Assembly (NCBI GenBank): GCA_003453085.1
Contig: DMMK01000477.1
Location: forward strand, 1-8,658
Origin: Verrucomicrobiales bacterium
GTDB lineage: Bacteria; Verrucomicrobiota; Verrucomicrobiia; Verrucomicrobiales; Verrucomicrobiaceae
Length of the DNA: 8,658 nucleotides
Reading direction: 5' to 3'
Numbering within the stretch: position 1 is the first letter of the stretch; every line of letters begins with the position of its first letter. The translations under genes and the position numbers were made by a program. Positions 1 to 6,869 of this stretch are shown here, piece by piece. Below the pieces are notes generated by a model, which worked only from the letters and a program-made list of their open reading frames with translations, searched no databases and was not told the DNA's origin.

Positions 1-1857
1 CCGGTGGTGCTGTGGGCGGGCTGGCCCTTTTTCCAGCGGGCCTGGCAGTCGCTCCTGCATCGCAGCCTGAACATGTTTACCCTCATCGCCCTGGGGGTAG
101 GTGCGGCCTATGCCTTCAGCGTCGCCGCCATGCTGGCCCCCGGCTGGTTTCCTGAAAGCCTGGGCGATGCGCATGGCCAGGTGCCGCTCTATTTTGAAGC
201 CGCTTCCGTCATCATTGTACTCGTCCTGCTGGGCCAGGTACTGGAGCTTCGTGCCCGTGCCCGCACCGGCAGCGCCATCCAGGAGTTGCTGGGCCTGCAA
301 CCCAAGACAGCCCGGCTGGTGACGGCTGAGGGCGATGTGGATGTGCCTATTGACTCCCTCACCGTCGGCCAGCAAGTGCGCGTGCGCCCCGGGGAAAAGA
401 TGCCCGTGGATGGTGTGGTGGTGGAAGGCCACAGCCATGTGGATGAATCCATGCTTACCGGTGAACCAGACCCCGTGGAGAAAAAAGCGGGCGCTCAGGT
501 GACAGGCGGCACGCTGAACCAGCACGGCAGTCTCGTGGTGCAAACCGAGCGCGTGGGCGCTGAGACACTGTTGGCCCAGATCGTCCAGCTCGTCGGTCAG
601 GCCCAGCGCAGCCGCGCGCCCATCCAGGCCCTGGCGGACAAAATCGCCGCATGGTTTGTGCCCGCGGTGCTCGCCGCCTCGGCACTCACCTTTGTGTTGT
701 GGTTTTGGTTAGGCCCTGAGCCTGCCCTGGCCTATGCGATCGCCAATGCCGTCGCCGTTCTGATCATCGCCTGCCCTTGTGCGCTGGGACTGGCCACCCC
801 CATGAGTGTCATGGTGGGCATCGGGCGTGGGGCGAAGATGGGCGTGCTCATCCGGCAGGCTGCCGCCATCGAAAAGCTGGCGCTGCTGAACACCCTCGCC
901 GTGGACAAGACAGGCACTCTCACCCTGGGCAAACCGGAGGTGACGGAGGTCCTCACCTTGCCACACAGTTCGTTAGCTAAGGATGAAGCCCTCCGCCTCG
1001 CCGCTGCCCTGGAACGCCAGAGCGAGCATCCCCTGGCCCACGCCCTTTTGCAGGCGGCGGAGAGAAAGAACCTCACGCTCCCGGAGGTGACCGGCTTCCA
1101 CGCCACCACCGCAGGCGGTGTCAGCGGCCAAGTCGCCGGCCAGCCCGCCGTCATCGGCAAAGCGGCCTTTCTGCGTGAGCAAGGCATCGCCCAGGTGGAC
1201 GCCCTGGAAGCTCTGGGCACGCCGCATCAGGCCGAAGGAAAATCCGCCATCTACCTGGCGGTGAACGGTGTGGCCGCCGCCGCATTCATCGTCAGCGATC
1301 CCATCAAGTCCACCACGCCCGATGCCCTGACCCAATTGAAGGAACTGGGCATCTCCGTGGTCATGCTCACGGGGGACAATGAACGTACGGCCCGCCACAT
1401 CGCCACCACGCTGGGCATCCAGCGCTTCCACGCGGGTGTGCCCCCCCAGGAAAAGCACCGTTACATCACGGAGATGAAACGGCCCGGTGCTGTCGTCGGC
1501 ATGGCTGGAGATGGCATCAATGACGCCCCTGCCCTGGCCGAAGCCGATGTCGGCATCGCCATGGGCACAGGCACCGACATCGCCATGGAGACCGCGCCCG
1601 TGACCCTGGTGAAGGGTGACCTGCGAGGCATCGTGCATGCCATTTTGTTAGGCCGGGCCATGATGCGGAACATTCGCCAGAACCTGCTCTTTGCCTTCCT
1701 CTACAATGCCCTCGGCATCCCCCTGGCCGCAGGGGTGCTATATCCGTGGTTTGGCTGGTTGCTCAGCCCCATGATCGCCGGAGCAGCCATGAGCCTCAGC
1801 TCGGTCTCAGTCATCGGGAATGCCCTACGACTGAGAACCTTGCGTCTGGATCGCTAA
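1..1857 (+). CDS. copA: Cu(+)-exporting P1B-1-type ATPase, 5' partial
   Basis: This is an inner-membrane pump that uses ATP to export Cu(+) from the cytoplasm. The reading frame is open from base 1, and the first residues ([11 protein letters not shown]) are normally internal in CopA. The metal-binding domain, if present, and the first membrane helices therefore lie outside the window. Visible motifs in order are: actuator-domain TGEP (about 457-468), the membrane metal site CPC-x6-P (772-801), the phosphorylated aspartate in DKTGT (904-918), nucleotide-domain SEHPLA (1021-1038), TGDN (near 1369-1380) and GDGINDAP (1507-1530). The last two helices contain N-x6-YN-x4-P and M-x2-SS-x5-N, which with CPC form the full P1B-1 signature for Cu(+) rather than Zn or Cd. 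About 618 residues remain of the usual 750-840. The TAA stop is 12 bp from the end of the convergent neighbour. No frameshift is seen. Copper specificity is well supported; the promoter is outside the window. Confidence 0.96.
   Translation, partial: PVVLWAGWPFFQRAWQSLLHRSLNMFTLIALGVGAAYAFSVAAMLAPGWFPESLGDAHGQVPLYFEAASVIIVLVLLGQVLELRARARTGSAIQELLGLQPKTARLVTAEGDVDVPIDSLTVGQQVRVRPGEKMPVDGVVVEGHSHVDESMLTGEPDPVEKKAGAQVTGGTLNQHGSLVVQTERVGAETLLAQIVQLVGQAQRSRAPIQALADKIAAWFVPAVLAASALTFVLWFWLGPEPALAYAIANAVAVLIIACPCALGLATPMSVMVGIGRGAKMGVLIRQAAAIEKLALLNTLAVDKTGTLTLGKPEVTEVLTLPHSSLAKDEALRLAAALERQSEHPLAHALLQAAERKNLTLPEVTGFHATTAGGVSGQVAGQPAVIGKAAFLREQGIAQVDALEALGTPHQAEGKSAIYLAVNGVAAAAFIVSDPIKSTTPDALTQLKELGISVVMLTGDNERTARHIATTLGIQRFHAGVPPQEKHRYITEMKRPGAVVGMAGDGINDAPALAEADVGIAMGTGTDIAMETAPVTLVKGDLRGIVHAILLGRAMMRNIRQNLLFAFLYNALGIPLAAGVLYPWFGWLLSPMIAGAAMSLSSVSVIGNALRLRTLRLDR
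708..715 (+). repeat. GTTAGGCC word, copy 1
   Basis: Exact octamer inside copA, read as ...G TTA GGC C.. (Leu-Gly in the FWLGPEP stretch before the CPC helix). It uses the Leu codon TTA, which is rare in this GC-rich gene. See the finding on the dispersed word. Confidence 0.6.
1647..1654 (+). repeat. GTTAGGCC word, copy 2
   Basis: Exact octamer near the 3' end of copA. It again encodes Leu-Gly through a TTA codon (ILLGRA) and follows an AT-rich run (ATTTT). Confidence 0.6.
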
Positions 1858-1863
1858 AGGCAT

Positions 1864-1881
1864 CGTGGGTTATGGCCCACG
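1864..1881. terminator. Hairpin at convergent gene ends
   Basis: CGTGGG (1864-1869) and CCCACG (1876-1881) form a perfect 6-bp stem around a 6-base loop, and a G-T pair could extend it inward. The stem begins 7 bp after the copA stop, and the stop codon of the minus-strand gene (1870-1872) sits in the loop. The position suits a shared bidirectional terminator. Neither side has a clear T-tract, so it is at best a weak intrinsic terminator or an end-protecting or Rho-assisting structure. Confidence 0.4.
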
Positions 1882-4461
1882 CAGCCTGACTTTGCCTGCC
1901 AGGGCACCATTGAGGAAAAAGCCGTTGCCAAAGCTGTCCACGCCCCCTTGCATCATGACGCCGAAGATCTTTTTCGGCTGCGTGCTGCCTGTGGGGATGA
2001 CCGTGCCGGTGAACATGCCGGTGGCCGGGATGAGCGTGATCTTCAGATTCTCTGGCAAGTTCACCGTCACTGCCACTTTGTTGGCCGTGCTGACGGTCAG
2101 CGCCTTGGTGGTCAGTACCGCGAAACCGCCACCTGTGAGGTCCGCATTGCCCGCACCTGCCGGGTTCCAGATGGAGAGGGCACGCTGCCCCTTTGCCGGA
2201 GGCACCCACCGTGCCACACGGGCGGTGGCATTCACATCCAGAGCGGGCAGTTCCACGCTTTGGTTCGAACGTCCAGGACGTAAAAACTTAAACGAGGCCG
2301 AGTTGAGATCCTGCGTGGCCGTCGGCAAGGTCGCCTCGCAGAAGGCGCGCCCCAGACCCTTGTAAAGGGAGGCACCCACCCGCATGGAATTGTTCAGGCT
2401 CACCGCTCCACTGGCGACGATGGCCGTGCCATCGAAGAGCTTGCCTGTCAGCTTCGCATCTCCTGCCGCCGTCACTTTGATGGATGAAATGACGAGCTGC
2501 GGCACTGAGTCGCCCCCCGTGGTATCAGCAAAGGTGAAGTAACCCGCGACCGCGCAAGGATTCAGCGGGGTAAAATTCGTCGGCCTAACAAATTCCGTCA
2601 CCGTGCTACCCAGTTCACCATCACTGAGCGTGATGCGGTAGGTTTGATCTGCGACATTCACCAGCTCAATGGTCAAGGTGCGCACTGGCCCTGTAGCCGG
2701 GCCCAGGCGGACAGTCAGGCGGCCATCCACCAGTTTGCCAGTGAACGGCAGGCTGCCACGCGCCATCACCACCTTGCCGCTCACCATGCCAGTAGAGGTG
2801 ATTTTCATGTCCAGACTGCCATAGATGCCAGTGTCGCCCGCATCTAAAAATGCGGTCAGCCTGCCTGCCACAGGCACGATCAAGTCATCATCTTCAATCG
2901 TGATCGTCAACGATGTAGAGCCCGTCACATCCACATCGGGTGTCTCCGCCGTGGCGTAAAGGGTGATGGTTTCCTCCCCCTCATAGACGCCATCATTGAG
3001 GAGGAACAATTGGATCGAGGCCTGCGTCTGCCCCGGCAGCAGGTCGATGGTGATCGGGTCAAAGTCAAAGTCCACATCGGGCTTGGCCCCGGAAGCACCG
3101 GCAGAATATCCGGCGAACACCTGCATGCGCATATTTCCCCCGGCCGCAGCGCGAACCAATGGAATGGTGATTTTACCATCACTCTCTTTGACTCGTAGCG
3201 TCTCCGTCAAAAAGCCGGCCCCATTCGTCGGTTCCCCGCTCCGGATGGAAACGCCAGCCGGTGAACTCCCCCCCACGCTGGCACCTGGGCTGGGAGCTGA
3301 AAGAACGAGGTTGAAGGTCTCCGTCGTCGGTTCCGTAAAATTGGCGTCTGGGACGATGGTCAGATTCACCACCTGCTGCCAGCCGCTCTCATCATTCGCG
3401 GGATTCGGAAAATTGAGCACCGAATTGATGCCCGTATAGTCAGCCCCGGCTGTGGCACTGCCATTGGCCGTGCTGACCGTGACATTGGCCGCCACCAGCC
3501 CGGCGCGAAAACGCCGCACATGAAAAGCTGTGACTCCCTGAGTTTCACTGACGGTTTCCGGCACACTGGCTATCTCAAACACTCCTGGATTCCCCTCAGC
3601 AAAGTAGCTGAGAAAGAAGGTGCCCGACTGACTACCAAAGCCGCCAACCCAGATGCGATAGGGCGTGCCTGCAGATGCGGCGAAGACCACACGGCTGTTG
3701 TTGTTATAGCCCTCATCGTCATCGGAGTCCACAGGCACCAGCGTCGCCAAGGTATCGCCCGTGAAGACCGCCACCACGGTATCAAATGTGTTGTTAGGCG
3801 AGCGTTCGCTGAAATTCGTGTCCACCACCGCAGGTCCATTGAAGCCGGGTGTCCAGGTGTACCACACCCCGCTGGCGGGCGTATGTTGCGCCGGATTCGC
3901 CGGGCTGTCGTTGACATTGGTGGCCCCTTCATTGTTGCCGGTCACGGTGCCTTCATTTCCGGCCAGGATGGCTGCATCGGTAAAGTAGTCGTTAGGCCGT
4001 GGGGTTGTTTGCAGGGTGATGTCAAACAGCCCGTTGCCCTCCACACAGACGCAGTAGCGTCGGCCAGCCTCCGTGGGAAAGATCAGCGTCTCGATGTCAT
4101 TGGGCAGCACGTTGTTTGTCTGCACCAGGAACTTCAGCGTGCCTGCATTGCCATCGGCATCGGTCATTTCAAAGACGGCTGCGCGCACCCCGGTCTGGTC
4201 GTTTATGATGATGCGGTTGAAGGCGGTCGTGAAGACGGCATCATAACGGTACCACACACTGCGGGCCAGCTTGCTCCCGCCGATGAAAGGATCCAGCGCA
4301 TCCGGGGTGGAGCCGACACCGCTCTGATTGAGAAACACCGGGGCCGTGGTCGTCAGCACTCGGGCTTTTTCAAATTTGTCATTTGCCGGAGCGGCCGCAT
4401 GGGCCGCCGCAGGAACCAGCAAAGCCAGCAGCGCCAAGGCGCGGAGTGTGGGATGTTTCAT
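1870..4461 (-). CDS. Secreted Calx-beta domain protein with Verrucomicrobia-type C-terminal modules
   Basis: This is a predicted exported protein of 863 residues. Its role is unknown; a Ca(2+)-dependent surface or adhesion function is inferred only from the domains. The start at MKHPTLRAL was chosen because it opens a good signal peptide (hydrophobic about 5-20, AHA-type cleavage near 22-24). Residues 26-150 and 156-288 are two related modules of the 'PxNDxF..A..L' type; the second has SGVWYTWTP and FDTVVAVFTGD, as in pre-peptidase C-like domains, plus an acidic DSDDDEGYNNN stretch at 246-255. Two Calx-beta domains follow at about 294-406 (ATAGADYT, ETFNLVLS) and 415-526 (DVDFDF, YEGEETITLYA, ending IEDDD). 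Residues 527-863 are Gly/Thr-rich beta modules ending in KIFGVMMQGG...GNGFFLNGALAGKVRLR. No catalytic motif, C-terminal anchor or PEP-CTERM signal is seen. An upstream in-frame ATG at 4584 would add 41 residues without signal character and overrun the operator-like dyads. The gene is divergent from the response regulator and convergent with copA. Confidence 0.88.
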   Translation of the reverse strand: MKHPTLRALALLALLVPAAAHAAAPANDKFEKARVLTTTAPVFLNQSGVGSTPDALDPFIGGSKLARSVWYRYDAVFTTAFNRIIINDQTGVRAAVFEMTDADGNAGTLKFLVQTNNVLPNDIETLIFPTEAGRRYCVCVEGNGLFDITLQTTPRPNDYFTDAAILAGNEGTVTGNNEGATNVNDSPANPAQHTPASGVWYTWTPGFNGPAVVDTNFSERSPNNTFDTVVAVFTGDTLATLVPVDSDDDEGYNNNSRVVFAASAGTPYRIWVGGFGSQSGTFFLSYFAEGNPGVFEIASVPETVSETQGVTAFHVRRFRAGLVAANVTVSTANGSATAGADYTGINSVLNFPNPANDESGWQQVVNLTIVPDANFTEPTTETFNLVLSAPSPGASVGGSSPAGVSIRSGEPTNGAGFLTETLRVKESDGKITIPLVRAAAGGNMRMQVFAGYSAGASGAKPDVDFDFDPITIDLLPGQTQASIQLFLLNDGVYEGEETITLYATAETPDVDVTGSTSLTITIEDDDLIVPVAGRLTAFLDAGDTGIYGSLDMKITSTGMVSGKVVMARGSLPFTGKLVDGRLTVRLGPATGPVRTLTIELVNVADQTYRITLSDGELGSTVTEFVRPTNFTPLNPCAVAGYFTFADTTGGDSVPQLVISSIKVTAAGDAKLTGKLFDGTAIVASGAVSLNNSMRVGASLYKGLGRAFCEATLPTATQDLNSASFKFLRPGRSNQSVELPALDVNATARVARWVPPAKGQRALSIWNPAGAGNADLTGGGFAVLTTKALTVSTANKVAVTVNLPENLKITLIPATGMFTGTVIPTGSTQPKKIFGVMMQGGVDSFGNGFFLNGALAGKVRLRGP
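2582..2589 (-). repeat. GTTAGGCC word, copy 3
   Basis: Exact octamer on the minus strand. In the Calx-beta gene it reads GTT AGG CC (Val-Arg-Pro, residues 625-627), a different frame from the copA copies, and it uses the rare Arg codon AGG. Confidence 0.6.
3793..3799 (+). repeat. GTTAGGC, 7 of 8 match to the word
   Basis: Seven-base match followed by G instead of C. In the minus-strand gene the complement encodes part of Ser-Pro-Asn-Asn (residues 221-224). Confidence 0.4.
3991..3998 (+). repeat. GTTAGGCC word, copy 4
   Basis: Exact octamer on the + strand, opposite to the direction of the Calx-beta gene. The coding strand reads C GGC CTA AC as Arg-Pro-Asn (residues 155-157), a third reading-frame context. 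Confidence 0.6.
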
Positions 4462-4614
4462 AGGTGGAGGGGTGACCGAGGATGCCCCGGCGCTGTGCCC
4501 ATGCTGCACGCAATGCCTGCGCAGGGGTATTCGCCGGGCAGCGAAAAAGCATTCGCGGAATGGCGAATAGGCGGCAGGCACCACCTGTGATAAGATCGTG
4601 CATTATTCAGCCCC
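4462..4614. promoter_or_regulatory. Divergent promoter region
   Basis: This 153-bp gap lies between the starts of the secreted Calx-beta gene (leftward) and the response regulator (rightward), so it must hold both promoters unless one transcript is longer. A possible rightward -10 element is TAAGAT (4591-4596), about 20 bp before the regulator's ATG, but no matching -35 hexamer is visible. No clear sigma-70 promoter is seen for the leftward gene. Neither start has a recognisable Shine-Dalgarno sequence. The only strong structure is the tandem dyad, listed separately. Confidence 0.5.
4530..4567. promoter_or_regulatory. Tandem dyad operator TTCGC-N6-GCGAA x2
   Basis: There are two perfect 5+5-bp inverted repeats with identical half-sites and identical 6-bp spacers, at 4530-4545 (spacer CGGGCA) and 4552-4567 (spacer GGAATG). 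Both are preceded by A, making ATTCGC. Their centres are 22 bp apart, about two helical turns, so two protein dimers would bind the same face of the DNA. The spacers differ while the arms match, as expected of binding sites rather than a duplication. They end 47 bp before the response-regulator start and begin 68 bp upstream of the Calx-beta start. The adjacent LuxR-type regulator is the natural candidate ligand (inference). Confidence 0.65.
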
Positions 4615-5253
4615 ATGCCCAAGATCCTCCTCATCGAAGACCAGCCGCAAATGCGCCAAAATGTGGCCCTGATCCTGGAGCTGAACGGCTTTGATGTGAC
4701 GGTGGCGGAGAATGGGCTGGAGGGTGTGGCGAAGGCCCGCACCTGCCGCCCGGACCTGATCCTGTGCGATGTCATGATGCCGGAGTTGGATGGCTACGGC
4801 GTGCTGCATCTGCTGCGCAAAGATGACTCCATGCGCGCCCTGCCCTTCATTTTCCTCACGGCCAAAGGCGAGAAGCAGGAACAGCGCACAGGCATGAATC
4901 TGGGGGCCGATGACTACCTCACCAAACCCTGCTCCGAGGCGGATCTGCTTTCCGCCATCCACACGCGGCTGCGGCGAAATCGCGACATCAGCCATCAGGC
5001 CTCCCTTGCGGCCAAGCCCGACTTCAGCAGTGCCACGCCGCTGGAATCGCTGGGGCTCACCCCACGCGAGGCGGAGGTGCTGCTGTGGGTGGCCCAAGGC
5101 AAAGGCAATGCGGAAACGGCCAGCATCCTGGGCACCAGTGAGGCCACCGTGCGCAAGCACCTGGAACACATTTTCCCCAAGCTGGGCATCGAGGGCCGCG
5201 GGGCCGCCAGCTTGATCGCCATCGAGCGGCTCAGCAAATCCAACATGGGATGA
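4615..5253 (+). CDS. NarL/FixJ-family response regulator (REC + LuxR HTH)
   Basis: This is a 212-residue cytoplasmic DNA-binding regulator activated by phosphorylation. The receiver domain (about 1-120) has the acidic pocket E8/D9, phospho-acceptor D52 (LCDVMMPELDG), T82 and K104 (TKP), so all catalytic positions are intact. A roughly 25-residue linker leads to a LuxR-type helix-turn-helix at about 148-205, with LTPREAEVLLWVAQGKGN and TVRKHLEHIFPKLGI. Length and layout are typical of the family. The ATG at 4615 fits the conserved MxKILLIED opening; no Shine-Dalgarno sequence precedes it. Its stop overlaps the start of the kinase gene (ATGA), so the two are co-translated and are probably cognate. 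The tandem dyads upstream suggest autoregulation or control of the divergent secreted protein. The specific target and stimulus are not known. Confidence 0.93.
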   Translation: MPKILLIEDQPQMRQNVALILELNGFDVTVAENGLEGVAKARTCRPDLILCDVMMPELDGYGVLHLLRKDDSMRALPFIFLTAKGEKQEQRTGMNLGADDYLTKPCSEADLLSAIHTRLRRNRDISHQASLAAKPDFSSATPLESLGLTPREAEVLLWVAQGKGNAETASILGTSEATVRKHLEHIFPKLGIEGRGAASLIAIERLSKSNMG

Positions 5254-6809
5254 GAACGGCCCTCCTTTTCGCCTTTCTGCTCGGCCCCGTGGCCGCCCTG
5301 CATGCGCAGCAACCCACGCTGGCGGAGGTTTTTGACCAGCCGCCTATCACCGTGCAAGAGCTGGCACAGAAACCCATAGGGCGCGCGCAGCGGTACGTGG
5401 TGAAATGTGTGGTCATGTTTCAACGGCTGGATGGCATCTTCATGGCCCACGCCGACGGCACCAATTTCATCCTCACCCCGTCCCGCGCCTGGCCGCGCGG
5501 GCTGAACCGAGTGCGGCTGCGACCCGGAGATGAAGTGGAGGTTTCCGGCTTCCTCATCAATGCGCGCCAGTTGCTGCAGATGAACGACGTCGTCTTCCGT
5601 GTCACCGCGCGCGACCGGCCCCTGCCTGCTCCCGTGGAGCTGAATGAGGACCAGCTACCCTCCTTCCCGCACAAATGCGATCTGGTACGGCTCACGATTC
5701 CTCTGCGTTACGTGGCCCAGACCAACGGGCCTAACCACTTTATCATGCGGCTCTTTTTGGGAGATCGCCACCGTGCCACCGCGATGGTGGGGTCATCGGC
5801 CAAGCTATCACGAGATCATCTCCTTGATGGTTACATGGTGGAGGTCACCGGCTTCCTGACCCGTCAAAATGGCAATGAATCTTACCTGTGGATGCGCAGC
5901 CCGGAGGACATCCGTGTCTTTGGCCCCGGGCCCACCGTGCAGATGCAACGCCGCTGGCAGTGGGGCACCGTGGCCTTCATCGGCATCGGCGGCATCGGCC
6001 TATGGATCCTCGCCCTGCGCCGGCAAGTACGAGTGCAGACCCGCACGCTGCGCGCCGTTAATGAACGGCTGCAAAGCAGCGAAAAAGAACTCATCGCCAA
6101 CCTCACCCGCGAGAAGGAGGTCAATGAGCTGAAGAGCAATTTCGTCAGCCTCGTCAGCCATGAGTTCCGCACTCCGCTGGCCGTCATCCTCAGCTCCACA
6201 GAACTGCTGCGCAATCACATGGCCCGGCTGGGCGAGGAGACCCGCCGTACGCAGATGGACAACATCATCCAGAGCACCCACATCATGTCCGGCATGATCG
6301 AGGAAGTGCTGCTGCTGGGGAAGGTGGAAGGCGGGCACATGACCTGCACGCCCGTGCCACTGGATCTCGCCACCTTCGCCGCCGTGGTGGTGGATGAAGG
6401 TCTTTCCGCCACCCAAAAGCGCTGCCCCATTCATCTTCACATTGCCCCGTTGCCGGGGCCTGCGCTGGCAGATCCCGCCCTGCTGCGGCACATCTTTTCC
6501 AACCTCCTCGGCAACGCCGTGAAATACTCCCCGGATGGCGGTCCCGTGGAGTTCTCCATCGTGCACGAAGACGCCCAGGCCCTCTTCGTCATCCGCGACC
6601 AAGGCATCGGCATTCCGGAGAAGGATCGCGGGCGTTTGTTTGAAGCCTTCCACCGCGCTAGCAATGTGGGCCAGCGCAGTGGCACGGGTCTTGGCCTCGT
6701 CATTGTGAAACGCTGCGTGGAACTTCACGGCGGCAGCATCTCGGTGGAAAGTGATGAGCAGAAAGGCACCACCGTCACCGTCCGCCTGCCGCTTTTCCCC
6801 CAGCCTTGA
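5250..6809 (+). CDS. Membrane sensor histidine kinase with OB-like periplasmic domain
   Basis: This is a 519-residue kinase, presumably phosphorylating the regulator encoded just upstream (ATGA overlap at 5250-5253). A signal peptide spans residues 1-19 (ALHA/QQ). The periplasmic part, about 20-236, looks like two diverged beta-rich repeats, each ending in a similar strand (GDEVEVSGFL at 93-102, GYMVEVTGFL at 194-203), which suggests OB-fold-like ligand sensing; the ligand is unknown. One transmembrane helix (about 238-257) and a coiled-coil-like linker (about 262-293) follow. The HisKA box has H304 in SHEFRTP. The ATPase domain has N418 and N422 (FSNLLGNAVKYS), G1 DQGIGIP (450-456) and G2 GTGLGL (478-483). 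All catalytic boxes are intact. No receiver or HPt domain is fused. The start is chosen from the overlap and signal peptide. Confidence 0.93.
   Translation: MRTALLFAFLLGPVAALHAQQPTLAEVFDQPPITVQELAQKPIGRAQRYVVKCVVMFQRLDGIFMAHADGTNFILTPSRAWPRGLNRVRLRPGDEVEVSGFLINARQLLQMNDVVFRVTARDRPLPAPVELNEDQLPSFPHKCDLVRLTIPLRYVAQTNGPNHFIMRLFLGDRHRATAMVGSSAKLSRDHLLDGYMVEVTGFLTRQNGNESYLWMRSPEDIRVFGPGPTVQMQRRWQWGTVAFIGIGGIGLWILALRRQVRVQTRTLRAVNERLQSSEKELIANLTREKEVNELKSNFVSLVSHEFRTPLAVILSSTELLRNHMARLGEETRRTQMDNIIQSTHIMSGMIEEVLLLGKVEGGHMTCTPVPLDLATFAAVVVDEGLSATQKRCPIHLHIAPLPGPALADPALLRHIFSNLLGNAVKYSPDGGPVEFSIVHEDAQALFVIRDQGIGIPEKDRGRLFEAFHRASNVGQRSGTGLGLVIVKRCVELHGGSISVESDEQKGTTVTVRLPLFPQP
5728..5735 (-). repeat. 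GTTAGGCC word, copy 5
   Basis: Exact octamer on the minus strand within the periplasmic part of the kinase gene. The coding strand reads GGG CCT AAC (Gly-Pro-Asn, residues 160-162). Confidence 0.6.
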
Positions 6810-6815
6810 GCCTCT

Positions 6816-6830
6816 GTGGCAAATTGCCGC
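6816..6830. promoter_or_regulatory. Possible RegA/PrrA-like binding site
   Basis: GTGGC-AAATT-GCCGC contains the perfect core palindrome GGCAA-A-TTGCC (6818-6828). It differs at one position from the RegA/PrrA-type pattern GCGNC-N5-GNCGC known from proteobacteria. It lies 39 bp before the RegB-like start, inside the 60-bp gap after the preceding kinase, so autoregulation of the second pair is conceivable. Such GC-rich half-sites arise easily by chance, so support is weak. Confidence 0.3.
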
Positions 6831-6869
6831 AGGGCATGGACATCTGGCTCTGCTGGCCCATGATGAAGC

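Noticed and set aside
973..1638. 221-residue open frame antisense to copA
   Set aside because: It covers the conserved P and N domains of the ATPase; its composition is that of reverse-complemented GC-rich coding DNA.
2198..2380. 13-bp direct repeat GGAGGCACCCACC at 2198-2210 and 2368-2380
   Set aside because: The copies are 170 bp apart in different reading frames of the same gene; one such match is plausible by chance in GC-rich DNA and no further copies were seen.
4462..4584. Upstream ATG at 4584 as the Calx-beta start
   Set aside because: The extra 41 residues are Arg/Cys-rich and lack signal character, and they would bury the signal peptide and place the operator dyads inside the coding sequence.
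3520..4590. 356-residue open frame on the + strand opposite the Calx-beta gene
   Set aside because: It is the antisense shadow of a gene with a signal peptide and recognisable domains. Its translation is low-complexity, with no motif, and it runs across the operator dyads.
4591..4596. TAAGAT as a confident -10 promoter box
   Set aside because: Only four of six bases match and no -35 element lies at the right distance, so it is mentioned only as a candidate.
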